A program made the translations under genes and the position numbers. From the NCBI GenBank assembly GCA_022695795.1, contig MU404077.1, forward strand, positions 248,001 to 312,000: a stretch of DNA of 64,000 bases. Direction: 5' to 3'. Below the pieces are notes generated by a model. That model saw only the letters and a program-made list of their open reading frames with translations, had not been told where the DNA came from and did no database searches. Source of the stretch: Biscogniauxia marginata. Lineage: Eukaryota; Ascomycota; Sordariomycetes; Xylariales; Xylariaceae. How positions within the stretch are numbered: position 1 is the first letter of the stretch; every line of letters begins with the position of its first letter. Of the stretch, positions 46,092-59,500 are shown in pieces.

Positions 46092-49000
46092 AATACTGGT
46101 GCAAGATGGGTATAAACGAACACTTGTCAGCGCTGGCGAGGAAATCGATGCGTTGTAATATACCCGCCGAGCCAACGGTCCCCCGATTTTAGCAATTACC
46201 GCAGACGTAGGATCCAAGTTGTCACACAGTCGCTTTTGCCTGAACCATCTCGATACACGCCCATGCGATATTAGTCCATTACATACCTTATTTTCTCAGG
46301 GATATTTTAATCCTCAAAGCCTAATATTCGCACTCGGCCACCGGAGGGGTCGCGCTGAAACAGGTACCACAGGTGTTTCTACTTTCAGCGGTATGTATTA
46401 CGTGTTGTCTCGAGAGAAATATTCGTTTGAGCCTGCGTTTGCTACGGGAGATCTAGCTTGACGCTTGAGAATCGATGATCATTGGCCTACTACTAGTAAA
46501 GCCTTTGGGGCGAGTTGATTTATCATCCCGTGTGTGTGTGAGAGACGGAGCTGACTTGAATTATACTAACAACAGTTACGATCGCCGGGAAAAGGTGAAG
46601 AGCTATTTGCTTGACACCGCTACGTTACGTGGTCCTGGCGTGCACTACTACGTAAATCGCATCAATGTCATGTCGCAATTTTACACCCGGGAAAATAGCA
46701 AGACCGGAACGGTTAAGAAGTCCCGGCCCAGCGGTTGCCAAGACAGGCACGGCATATAACCCAATATATTCTGACCTTGCCCCTAAATATTAAGTCCTCA
46801 GACCGGCCGGATTCATAGGCCTGGATCGGCTAGTTACGGAAGCGCCTTCTGAACCTCAACTACCTCTCTTCATCTCCTGGCGCCTGAACCGCTAACCCGT
46901 TCCCGGTCTCCTATGCAATGGCTTCCCCTGCATATATCGCAAGCACAGAATCCGCAGACCGGTCCGGTCAGCTCGTCATGACTTCCTATTCGGTGGTGAT
47001 TGCGATGCCGGCTATTACTTCCCGTCCCAGTTGGGCTGTAACACTTGAGAGAGACACGTACAATGCCTGTGGGATGCCTCGCGGAAGCATCCCACAGGCA
47101 TTATTGCGTGCCCTAAATCCTGGCCACTGCCGGACAAGTGGGAACCAACCTTGCGTTTAGGCGGTCTGAGTCTCCAGTGCTGCCTGCGAAGCGCCAATTG
47201 ATAGATAAAGCGTCTAGCTAGTCCGCAACCTTGTTGGCATGTCTTGTGGTCACATAATCAATGGGCCAGATTGACGAGCAGCATGAGCGATTTTCTAGGC
47301 AGATATGATACAGGCCCATCAGCTAAGTTGAACGCATTTGCCCGACCCAATGATACATGTTGATGTTGACCAAGCGTCTTATTCAGCATTGAATCTGTCA
47401 ATCCGCCATCATATCAGCATAATAAGCTCATATGAGATTGACGTTTTCGGGCACCATCACAAGTCTGCACTCCTCTCTACGTAGCCTATCAACGAGTAGA
47501 CTCTAGAGGGTAAGCTCTTAGGTAGTGTCATATCACGACACCACAAGCAAGTGCTGCCCCGCTACTAGACGCCGTTTCCGATCTTGGCTTGGGCTCAGGA
47601 AGTAGGGATATCTATTCCGTTAGTTGTTAGAGTCCGGATGTGGCGTCTAGTCAGAGCTATCAAGCTGCCGAGCCGAGTTTGCAGATGCGGTCCGGACATG
47701 GCGGACGGGGTGTCGCAAGCTTAGGGTTCCAAATTCGAGTGAAATCTGGGTGCGCTGTTAGCTCCCGGCACGAGACATGATAGGCATTAACTCAAGAGAT
47801 GGTGGCAAATAATGCTGGCTTTTCTTTTCCCTTTCCGTCGGTATTCCAACCCGTTCTATTGCATCCGCCTCGATGCCCAGCGCAAAACCCTTTATCCATT
47901 GGTAGGATCTATGTGTCTGTCGAATGACTCAACACGTTGAAACCTGCAATAGTATATTCATACCATACACTGTGGAGTAATAAAAGTCAACTAAGGATAT
48001 GACCCCGGTCTGCCATGTCATGACATCCTGCGGGGCGCCCGTCTAGGGAGACGATAGAGCAGTCCGGCACTCTGGATTAGGTTTTGACATCTAGAAAGAG
48101 AGATGTGAGAAGTTACGAAGCTTTGCTGTCAATGGCACAACCCCTGCCGTGAACGTCATTACATATAGCCTCTTATAGTTTTCCCCCATGTCGAGCCTTC
48201 TCATTGCGGCCTCACTGTAGGACAGCTTGCGACTGCATGGTGGCAAGCTTGAACGGCCCCGACGGAGTTCGCCGTGGGAAAAAGCTGAATATACCTACAT
48301 ACATTCCAACTGATTAAGCAGGGTTTGGGTACCTCAAAGCTTCCCCAAGGGTTCTCTCGAGTCAGCTAGCCTAGTAGAGACCTCACCCTTCTTAAATAAC
48401 ATTTGTGCACATTCGACTCCCCAGAAAACCCCAAACCTCAAACCGGTTTCCACCAACTTCTCTAGGACGCGATAGTTCAGCTCAATATTTCCCGAAGGAA
48501 ATATTTATAATAAGTGTGTGGCCCCGTCTCTGCCCTGTCGGCCACGTGTTATTGCCCAAATCTCCCTAGTCACGTATCCCGTTGCGGTGCATTAGTTGCT
48601 GAATATCCTGGAAGACCGGAAGCACTCAAGACTCGGCAAATTTTATATGTACATACAGATTGGAACAATCTCCCCCACACTCTTTCCCCTGACTTGCTAC
48701 CCACTCCCAATGAATCATTGACGTGAGCGTGCCTTGCCCTTGTTGCACCGTCTACATACCGGTCTACCTATTGTATCTCTGCTGCTGCTGCTGCATATCT
48801 CGCGTATGGGGGTAGCTGGTTCTGCACGACCTATCTCATCTCATTTTCCTCACCGTTCTTCCTCTTCTTCGGCTTCAATCAGCTGACCCATATGCCTAGT
48901 TACGTCTCGTTCTCGATCCAGATATAGTCCTCGTGCAGGCACAATTGTCACCTGCCCGAATCGAGACGGTTGGCCGCACAGCACGTGGATCCTAGACCGC

Positions 49001-50311
49001 TAATAAGTAAAGGTCTGCTAGAGCCAGACACCACACACACGCTTCACAGGGCTTTTTCGACGACCGAACACCCACATTCCTTTGAGCGCTTGTTTGCTGT
49101 TATCCTTGGCTGTCTCGCTTGCTCCTCACAGCCGGGTTCCTCCCTTTGCCGCCCATTCGCGCTTGTCAGGAGGATCGTGATCGTGTCTGACGGCGGTTCG
49201 TGTTAGCGGCCCGGTTTGTAGCGCGACAAGCCCGTCCAGGATATACGTCCACCTAGTCGATCCCGAGGGCGGTTGGACAATCGCGTAAGCGCAGTTATTG
49301 CCTAGACAGACAACCCATAGGTACATTTTTTCCGCACCCTAGCGTCATTATCTTTCTGCCCCAAGCTCTACGCAGTACTTGTAGGGACGATTATTGCCTT
49401 TTCATCCTTCTTAGCCGTGCCATTATTGACAATAGTGGACCGCACAGCCCGATAACTCTTTTATCGACCCTTATACCGAGTCAACTATTCCTGCGTGTCC
49501 TTCTTGGGCGTGTCATTCTACCTCCACTACTTGGTTCAGGGGGGGACCCTGATATCTACCAGGGGCTGAGCACATCTGCTTTACCTTTTTTTGCTTTTCT
49601 TTGAGAAACCCTAACACCCCTCCTAACGAGAGCGGGCGCATTGCCGGCCTCGTACCGGAATACATAACCAGCAGCTTTTCTCCTCGATTAGATGCGGCAT
49701 CAGCCCTGTTGCCGGAGGATACGGTGTTCGGGATAATCTACAATCCCGCGTCTCGACCACAGGCCCGTTCTTGGATTAGGTCACTGCCGAATATCAGCTG
49801 ACATCAGGGTTTGTCGCGCCTGGAACCCTTAAGGGAAGCCATTCGCCTCCACGTATGTAAGTGCGACGACGCGTACCACGGCGAGCTTGACCGGTGTTCC
49901 CTAAGACGCAGCCTTTCGAACTGCCGCCGAGGAGCCAGTTGTCCGCGCTCTTTAGACTGGACGATCAAATCTACGAACGGGGTACAGAGACAGAAAGACA
50001 GCCGGAACCTACTCGAGCCCAAGCCGCCGGTACGGACCTTGACCTTGTCGCTCCGCTTTAGTGTCCCCACCAGTGAGAACTAGGTGGACTGGCTGTTCGC
50101 ACAGACTTATCTCCCATCCTATCGTCTGCTCATCTTAGGTATTGCTTTGAGTGGGCATCTATCGCGAGACATCCAGAAAAATTGTCGCTTGTCCGCCACC
50201 GGCCCCAACCATTTTTATTCCTGACCGACTCTCACTATAGCGAACTGCATATCCCCTTCGTTATACTCTTCCAAAGGAAAAATAGGAACTCTCTCGCCTC
50301 GTTTGCCTGTC
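46092..50311. other. intergenic, 4.2 kb
   Basis: No gene is supported. Short frames such as 46219-46461, 46475-46759 and 49601-49801 have no domain or splice context. Visible structures are a 16-bp perfect inverted repeat (47062-47102), a CTG5 run (48779-48793) and CT-rich sequence from about 48.7 kb to the start of the protease gene. Part of the right side is probably a long promoter or 5' UTR. Confidence 0.45.
47062..47102. repeat. 16-bp perfect inverted repeat, 9-nt loop
   Basis: AATGCCTGTGGGATGC at 47062-47077 is exactly complementary to 47087-47102 with nine bases between. It is isolated: no coding frame, no poly-T after it and no flanking duplication that I can see. It could form a cruciform or an RNA hairpin. 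Confidence 0.85.
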
Positions 50312-53300
50312 ATGAGCCCCGCCATGTCGCAAGACGTGCCCGGGCCGGATGTCGTGATTCGGCAGAACCATTTGCAGAGTCCCGTCGAGCGGGTGACGGA
50401 TCAGTTGGAGATTCCTTCGCTGGATGACCGGAAATACCGGGTCATCCGTCTACCTAATGGGCTAGAGGCACTGTTAGTGCACGATCCTGAAACAGACAAG
50501 GCCAGCGCCGCTCTGGACGTCAATGTCGGAAATTTTAGCGACGAGGATAATATGCCTGGCATGGCCCATGCCGTGGAACATGTAAGCCTTCACTTGAAAC
50601 ATTTATGCCCCCTGCAATACTGACAGACCGCCTCGTAGCTGCTGTTCATGGGCACGAAAAAGTACCCAGCCGAGAATGCTTATAACGTCTACCTCTCCTC
50701 ACACTCAGGGAGCTCGAATGCTTATACCGGAGCTACATCGACTAACTACTTCTTCGACATATCAGCCAAACCCAGCAATGGCGAGGAGCCCTCTGAAACA
50801 AATCTCTCGCCCCTCCATGGCGGACTGGACCGCTTTGCTCAGTTCTTCATCGAGCCTCTCTTCCTTCCCTCCACGTTAGAACGGGAACTGCGTGCAGTCG
50901 ACTCGGAGAATAAGAAGAACTTGCAAAGCGACCAATGGCGCCTCCACCAACTGGAGAAATCTTTGTCGAACCCAAAGCACCCCTATTGCCACTTTTCGAC
51001 AGGCAATTTCGAAGTACTCAAGACAAAGCCCGAAGCTGAAGGGATAGACGTGCGCCAGAAGTTCATCGACTTTCACGAGAAGCACTACTCTGCTAATCGG
51101 ATGAAGCTTTGCGTCCTTGGCAGGGAGCCGCTTGATGTGCTTGAGAAATGGGTATCCGAACTTTTCTCTCACGTGAAAAACAAGGATCTACCACAGAATC
51201 GTTGGGAAGATGAAGTTCCCTTCAACAAAGATCATTTGTCTATGCAATGTTTTGCGAAGCCAGTCATGGACTCGAGAGAAATGAACCTCTACTTTCCGTT
51301 CATGGACGAGGAGAAACTTTATGAAACCCAGCCGAGCCGGTACATCAGCCATCTGATTGGACACGAGGGGCCGGGAAGCATCATGGCCTACATCAAGTCG
51401 AAGGGATGGGCGAACTCGCTCAGTGCTGGTACTTACAGCATATGTCCAGGAACACCAGGCATTTTCGACTGTCAAGTGCGGTTGACCAAAGAAGTAAGTC
51501 ATTCGAAATCAGGGGATCCGCCGATGCTAACGCTATAGCACAGGGACTCAAAAACTACAAGGAAGTTGTCAAGGTGTTTTTCCAATACGTATCGCTTCTC
51601 AGGCAAACTCCGCCCCAGGAGTGGATCTTCGAGGAACAGAAAGGCATGGCCGATGTGGACTTCAAATTCAAGGAAAAGACGCCGGCCAGTCGGTTTACCA
51701 GCAAGATATCTTCTGTCATGCAGAAGCCGCTGCCAAGAGAGTGGTTACTGAGCGGGCAAAGCCGCCTACGGAAATTTGACCCAGAGCTGATCATGAAGGG
51801 TGTAGAACTTTTGCGGCCGGACAATTTCAGGATGACTATTGTCTCCCAAGAGTTCCCGGGTGACTGGGATCAGAAGGAGAAGTGGTATGGCACGGAATAC
51901 AAGGCCGAAAGGATACCAGAGGATTTCCTAGCCGAGATCTCGAAGGCGGTGAACTGCACTGCCAAGGAACGTCTCCCGGAATTGCATCTTCCACACAAGA
52001 ACCAGTTTATCCCTACCAAGCTCGAGGTCGAAAAGAAGGAGGTTGAAAAGCCTAGTTCGGCCCCTCGAATCATCCGGAACGATGAGATCGCACGGACGTG
52101 GTACAAAAAGGATGACACCTTCTGGGTTCCCAAGGCGAATCTTATCGTTAGCGGCAAAAGCCCGGTGATATTTGCATCCGCAGTAAATTCTGTCAAGTCG
52201 AAGCTATTTACAGACTTGGTACGGGATGCGTTGGAGGAGTACTCCTATGATGCGGAACTTGCTGGGCTGCAGTATAACGTCACTCTCGATTCTAGAGGGC
52301 TGTTTATACAGGTGTCGGGATACAACGACAAATTAGCAGTTCTCCTAGAACAGGTTCTCATCACGATGCGAGATCTCGAAGTCAAGGACGCGCGATTCGA
52401 AATCATCAAGGAGCGCCTGATTCGGGGTTATAAAAACTGCGAGTTTCAACAGCCATTCACGCAAATTGGAGACTACGTATCATGGCTTACATCGGAGCAC
52501 GACTACGTGGTTGAACAACTGGTAGCTGAACTACCCAGCATTACGGCAGAGGCTGTGAGCGAATTCCGCAAGGAGATTATGTCCCAGCTACACATCGAGG
52601 CCTACGTGCACGGCAACCTTTACAAGGAAGACGCGCTCAAGTTGACAGACCTAATCGAATCTATATTAAAGCCCCGAGTTCTGCCGAAGGAGGAATGGCC
52701 TATCATCCGATCTCTCGACTACCCACCAGGATCGAATTTCCTTTTCAAGAAGACGCTCAAAGACCCGGCCAACGTGAATCACTGTATCGAATACTACCTT
52801 CATACCGGCCCCAAAGGAGACCGTATGGTTCGCGCGAAGACGCAACTGTTGGACCAAATGCTCCACGAGCCAGCGTTCGATCAGCTCCGAACCAAGGAGC
52901 AACTAGGATATGTCGTTTTCAGTGGCCTCAGGGGGTCCGCAACTACCTACGGCTTCCGCTTTATCATTCAAAGTGAGAGGACTTCGGAGTACCTAGAGTC
53001 GCGCATCGACTCTTTCTTGCTGGCACAGGCTACCGTAATCGAGGAGATGAGCGAGGCCGATTTCGAAGGTCACAAGCGAAGCGTGATTATCAAACGCCTA
53101 GAGAAAGTGAAGAATCTGGACCAGGAAACAGGGAGACACTGGTCGCAAATATCTAACGAATATTATGACTTTGAAGCAGGTACGTCAACTATTGTTGCTC
53201 ACATGCCACCCTGAAATTTTGCGTAGACTAACAGTATGGACAGCTCAGCAAGATGCGGCCCAGGTTAAGAAACTAACCAAGGCTGAACTGATTGATTTCT

Positions 53301-53566
53301 ACTCAATTTTCATACACCCTACGTCACCCACCCGAGCGAAACTGGTAGTACAGCTTATTGCGCAAGGTGCCAGCCCCAAACCCAAGGAAAACGGGGAGAC
53401 TACAGACAGTGATGAGGCTATAACGACAGCAGAGATACCATCCAACGGGACAGAACCGGTCCTGATCACGAGCGTACGAGACTACAAGGCCACACTTGCA
53501 GCCACTGCAGGAGCTCGTCCGATCAATGATCTCAGCCAGTTCGACGAGATAGATTCGAAACTATGA
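50312..53566 (+). CDS. STE23: insulin-degrading-enzyme type M16 metalloprotease (Ste23-like)
   Basis: Four exons (50312-50581, 50639-51493, 51544-53179, 53244-53566) give 1027 residues, the normal length for this family. Introns are 50-64 nt with TACTGAC or CTAAC branch sites. The inverted zinc motif HxxEH is residues 86-90 (HAVEH), split exactly at the first intron. It continues with LLFMGTKKYP, the AYTGATSTNYFF strand and AVDSENKKN, which holds the third zinc ligand. The inactive C-terminal half has the family's DQLRTKEQLGYVVFSG block near residues 852-867. In yeast Ste23 processes the a-factor pheromone, and the family degrades small amyloid-forming peptides. The start is the first of two close in-frame ATGs. 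The gene symbol is given by homology. Confidence 0.93.
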
Positions 53567-55928
53567 ACCGAACGGAGGGGAGGAACGCAGGCATGACGCC
53601 GGGGGGACAAAGGCCACTGGAACAAAACAGTAAAGGAAAAATAAAATGGAAACCCCAGAAGCTAGAACGCAAAAGACTGCTCGGTAGCCTTTCAAGATAG
53701 ATTCCAATGTTCGCTGCGTGGAGCGATAGAGGCAAAAGGCAGTATCATGATCATAGCAATGGTTTTATTATTGCTTCCCCCCCTTTTCTTCTTCCTATTC
53801 TAACTTTGGAGAGAGAAGTCTGCATTTACAATGGCGTGGTTGGGAAGGGTAAAGTAAGTCCGCGATCTTCCCGTTTAATTCGAGCGGCAGTTTACTCGGG
53901 GGCATTAGCTTATGGGGGAGGCCCCCCCTTTCCCTATTTCTTTCATAGGGATGACCATCATAAGGTGTGTTTTTGGAACGTTGAGGTTCTAGGATTTTCG
54001 AGGGCCCGAAGTTCTCGATGTCTGTTTGGAGCAAAGAGAGGAGGGAATGAATAAAACCAAGAACAAACAAATAAGGGGGAAGGACAGAGCAAACGTAGTA
54101 GTAGACGTATACGCCCAAGAATATCGATCGGAATAGAGACGGCCGGCCAGAGAGAACAATATAATGAAGCCATAAGGACTTAGGGGTGCGCCTATCTTCG
54201 ATAGGCATGACTAGTGAATATATACTACGGTTCTCCCTCCTGATTCGTTGTGAGTATTGATAATCAACAAATCCTGGCTGGCCACATGATTGAGTGTAGT
54301 CACTTGCCTGTCTTTTGTCTTGGATATTACAAATACATTTATAGTAATATAAATCAGGACTTGCGTGGCTTATACTTCCGTTCGTCAATGTGTCAATCCG
54401 AAACAAAACGAAACCGATGTATACACCTCCCTAGACTCAATACACCAGTGTTGTCAGAATATGTAATGTGCATTGATGTGAACACCTATATGCATCCAAT
54501 TACACGAAGGCTGAAATAAGATAAAATAAAATAGAGGGGGAAACCAAACGCACACAGATGGGTGGATGATACATCATAAAACGCCCCCGTCTTAAGAAAA
54601 AGGGAGTGCCCCCGAAGGCGGTGAAAAAAAGGCCCAAAATATTATACACAGCATATACGGGATGGTATAGATGGACTTGAAAATAAACAAAAAGTTATGT
54701 TGCATATGTTATGATGTCAGTGATACTGCACCTATACGTAAATAGTTACATTGATCCAATATGTGTAAGTAATAATCCGTAAGTAGGTGACGAACCACTC
54801 CACTCGTGCGCCTTTTACGTTCTGGGAATACCGGCCACGCATTGAAAAGTTAGTGTTCCATATTATGAGTAGAGGGTATTGGGATATCGAAAAGGAAGTG
54901 TCGGTTGATTGATTCGGTGCTCTATTGATGGTATTGCACGATCCAGATCGGGAGAAGCGAAAACTGTCGTGTAACTTGGGGTATAACGCAAGCCAGACCT
55001 TAGTTAGCCTTTTGATCTTGGAGTAACATGAGATCTGACAATATGTACCTTTATACCGATAAAAAAGGATACCAGGTATCTACCTACCTAACTATTCTTA
55101 TTTGATCTGGGGTATGCGACTAAGGGGGGGGGGGCCACAAGAGGTAGGCGATGGCTTTGGTTCTTACGAAATACAACATCCCTAGGTTAGTAATAGCGAA
55201 CGTGTCTTGAAGAAGAAGAATAAGGGAGAATCGAACAAGCTGTCTCTAGGTATTCAATCTCCACGGCCCTGTCTAACTAAAAGAGGGCCTGTAAACTCAA
55301 AATTATTCTACTTTTATTGGCAGGAATAGCATTCACTACATGTGCCTGTTTAAGTCTGGTACGTACCTGCTAGGTATCTATCTCCTGTAGGATGTAGGTG
55401 CATGTGGGTACTATGTAGTTTGAGGTACTTCCACGCCTTGCAAAACTTTGCCATATGCTATTCGTAGCTACCTGGATGGACATGTAGTTTAGGTAGTTAT
55501 ATGTGAGTATCATTTTACTTCGTCCTTTCGATCCTTCTTGACACATACACTCTCACACACACATCAGAAATCCCAGTCCGCACAGACGGTGTGAGACGGT
55601 GGATGTGGATGCGAAGATCTCCTCGCTACCTGCATTCAAGTGCTTGGCCCTTACGTGTATGTACCTTAGATACTGGTAGGCGCCGTAGGTGCAGTATGTA
55701 TAGTACACCACTAAATCACCGCTAAATTCAGCCCCGAGCGACACCTACGGGGATACTGTAGCCTGGGGCACAGACTGCCTTAGAGGACCTGCCACCCGGG
55801 CGCCGCTCCCACCCCAGACTAGGTCAGCCCGCCTCGACCTCCCACATGTAGCAGTTGCTACTGTACAATACCGACTTACCACTTGCTGCTTAATTCACAA
55901 GACCGACTTTTTGAACAAATCATAATAA
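53567..55928. other. intergenic, 2.4 kb
   Basis: No gene is supported. Contents are the protease 3' UTR, a G run of 11 at about 55124-55134, ACCTACCT near 55079, and several further TAGGTA/TACCTA pairs between 55370 and 55500. A CT-rich tract at 55930-55960 is probably promoter sequence of the deubiquitinase gene. Confidence 0.45.
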
Positions 55929-56546
55929 TTCCTCAACCTTCTTTCTCTCCCTCTCTCAGCTGAGATCCTTCGCTTTTCTTACTACACCCCACCAAATATC
56001 ACCACGCCTAGGTTCTATTCTTTTTATTTCCCCTTCCTACCCAGGCCCCCAACACTTGCACGCCCCCCAAGACTACGTGAATCTTCCAGAGCTGCTTACA
56101 GGCAGCTCGCCGACAAGACGTCTTCATCAAAGAAAAGGAAGATCTCGGCCCGCCAATCCCCCCACGACCAAAGCTTGGATATTAGCAGCAATTTGCATGA
56201 CATACCCCTCCAGTCCTGTGAACAAGATTCCGATCCCAGCTTTTCCTTTTCTGCCTCCTTTGCCGACACCGCCGCTGCTGCTGCTGCCGAACCGGCCTAC
56301 CTTCGTGCCGACTCGCTACCTCCCGCCTCGAGCCTCCCTCCTCGGTTGCAAACGAATAACACCAGCTCCCTGACCTACGCCGAGTACACCTCGTCCGCTG
56401 CAAGCTCACCGTCCGGTGCCTACGCCGACTTGACCATTCACAGCGATCGAGGAGGTGACACCCCAGCCCCAGACGCCGGCCCTGCCAGTTATTCCTCCGC
56501 TAGAGGCTCGTCACCTTTCACCAAGACCACCTACCACCGGGCCATT

Positions 56547-59500
56547 ATGGGTGGCGCTTCCGACGTCCCAGAGCGCGCCTCTTCTCCGTTAAAGCGACGG
56601 GCCTCCAGCATGGATGCCGAGACGAAAGAGCCAGACACCAATGAGGAGGACGTCGACATGATCCTTGCCCTCCCCTCTGATCCCGTCGACACCTCGAACT
56701 CGCAGCCACAGCCCGAGGAGGCAAATGGCCTTCCCGCGACTATGTCCGACCCAGACAGCAAGATGCAGACAGAGGCCACAAATGAAACGGCACTGCCGTC
56801 GATAGTCACATCATCAGGTACGTTCACTTATGAAAAAGAAAAAAAGAAAAAGAAAAATACGAACAAAAGGCCCAGGCCAAGTATCTAATTAAATAAAACA
56901 GAATCCACAGCACTTCAACCGCCCTCGGCACCGGAAGAACATATCAAGTCCATTCGGTCTCTTGTAGAGGAGATGGAGAGCAGCCCACTCAAGGAAAATC
57001 AACAGTGCTACATCATTTCACGGCAGTGGCTTGAGAAGGTGCCGGATGGATCTTCTTCGAAGCAAGCTGTTGGCGACTTATCTTCGATCCCCCCGGTCGA
57101 CAACTCGGATCTCATACTCGAAGTTATAAGCGACCCTTGTGTTGGTGATGGTGTTCAGGATGTGCTGAAGAAGAAATTCGTGCGGTTAAAGCAGGGTTAC
57201 GATACGGAACAGTTCGTAGCGTTCCCCCCGGCTGCGTGGGAACTACTTATGCAGTGGCCCGGATTAAAGGAGGGCCAGATCCCTATTGTCCGTTACGCTC
57301 ATGACAACAGTCCAAGGCAAGATGGCTCGGATATAATGTGGGAATGGCACCCGCTTGTCCTGACTATACACCGTCTCTGGTCTGCTCATAGTACGGTTCC
57401 TGTCGAGGCGGCACTGAAAGCAAGCAATCCACCGCCTCCCAGACTAGTGCGTAGTCGTTCATTCAACTTCCAAACCTTCCTCAAGCAAGCCAAGAAAGTT
57501 GCCAGGATCGACTTAGGGCAGAGGATCCGGGCTTGGAGCATACCCCAGGCACCGAAACCCGCTCCCTCTAACAATACTATAGGGCCAACCCCGCCAACAT
57601 CTCCAGAGCACGACCAAGGCGGAGGCAATGCATCTGACCACTGGGACCATCTGCTCTTGGATGTCGAGTCGTTCTTGGCTCTAGAGAAAGGTGTCGAAAG
57701 GGAACTGATCGATTTCAGTGACCGCTCGCATGAGTCCACCTTCACGTCGATACAGACCCTTGGCTCCCTTTCACTTCTCATGGATCAGCCTATCGTTATA
57801 GACCCTCACGAAGCAGGTACTGACTGGACATCGAACTTCACTACTTCTAAAGCAACTACGGCGCTCCCTACTAGGAATAGCTCGGCCAGCTTGACTGTGC
57901 AGAACCGCAATAGCAGAAGTGGGCGAACAAGCCCGGCATCACAAGGACCGCTCACCCGTGGAAGGACAAATAGGTCAGGCCGAACCCCGGGGTGTGTAGG
58001 ATTAGGTAACATGGGAAACACTTGTTACATGAATGCTGCCCTGCAGTGTGTCAGAAGCGTCGAGGAGTTGACCAAGTACTTCCTCGCCGGCGACTGGGAG
58101 AAGGAGCTCAATAAGCAGAACCCCCTCGCTCATAATGGTGACGTCGCGGCCGCATACGCCCAGCTCCTTCGGGAGATATACAAAGACTCGACCCCGAGCT
58201 CCGTGACACCCCGGCAGTTCAAGAACACCATTGGCAAATATTCCACGGGCTTCTCGGGCTATGGTCAACAAGATTCACAGGAGTTTCTTGGATTCTTACT
58301 AGATGGGTTGCAGGAAGACCTAAGTCGGATCAAGAAGAAACCTTACATTGAGAAGCCGGACTCGACCGATGAGATGATTAATGACCCGGAAGCAATTCGG
58401 CGAATGGCGGACCAGGTGTGGGACATTACTAAAAGGCGTGATGACTCGGTGATTGCAGACCTCTTCACAGGCCTCTACAAATCCACCTTAGTTTGTCCTG
58501 AATGCTCAAAGGTCAGCATCACCTTTGATCCATTCAATAACCTGACGCTACCTCTACCCGTGGGTAACAAATTTAACCACACCATCAAGTTCTTCCCGTT
58601 AAATGATCGGCCTATCAATATCAGGGTCGAATTGGACAGGCATAGCAGCATCAAGGCTCTCAAGGACTTCGTGTCCACTCGTACAGGAGTCCCAGTTGAG
58701 CGACTGTTCGGTTCGGAAGAGTGGAAAGGGCGGTTCTACAAGCACTATGCCGACCTAGCCTGTGCATCTGAGGAGATTACTACTAACGACAATGCCTGGA
58801 TCTTCGAGCTGGAGGCAAAACCCACTAACTATGGTGAAAAGCCCCAGAAGCAACAGAGACTCGGTATGCCTATTAGATCGATGGTAGACGATGAAGAGCA
58901 CAATTCGTCCGCGTCTTGGGATGATAAACAGGCTGAAAAACTTCTCGTCCCGGTCTTTCATCGGCGACCAGACAGCAAACGCTCTTCTTTCCACTCACAT
59001 CGATGGACAGCTTGTTGCGCTCCGCACTTTATCATAGTCACGCCACAAGAGGCCAGGAACGAGGATGCTATCCGCCGCAAGGTCCTAGAGAAAGTAGCAA
59101 CACTCACAAAGCATCCGAACTTTGGACGCCAAGAGGATTCTGATGGTTCCGATAATACCGAGCCCGAAATGATAGGACCAAATGGCTCTGATACAGGCTC
59201 TTCCATAGGAGGCAAGGTCGTTGCACAGTCTGTCAAGGGTGAGGACGACATGGTTGACGTGCAAATGAAAGACGCTGGTGATGTTAAGAGCGTCACGCCA
59301 ACGTAAGTCCCACAACTTGTTGGCTCAGGAAACAAATGCTCACTCGTTCTCATAGTTATCAATTCAATCGTAGAAGGCCTGCCTGGGTAGACCCTGACAA
59401 ATTCCTCCCGTCTCACTTACAGAACCTTTTTGAAATGGGGTACTATACAGAAGGCAGTTCCTGGCTACCGACCGGTATGAATGGTATAAGCGAGGACAAG

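Noticed and set aside
53795..54406. 203-codon minus-strand frame downstream of the protease gene
   Set aside because: No domain, mixed composition, no splice or start context; it overlaps the likely 3' UTR.
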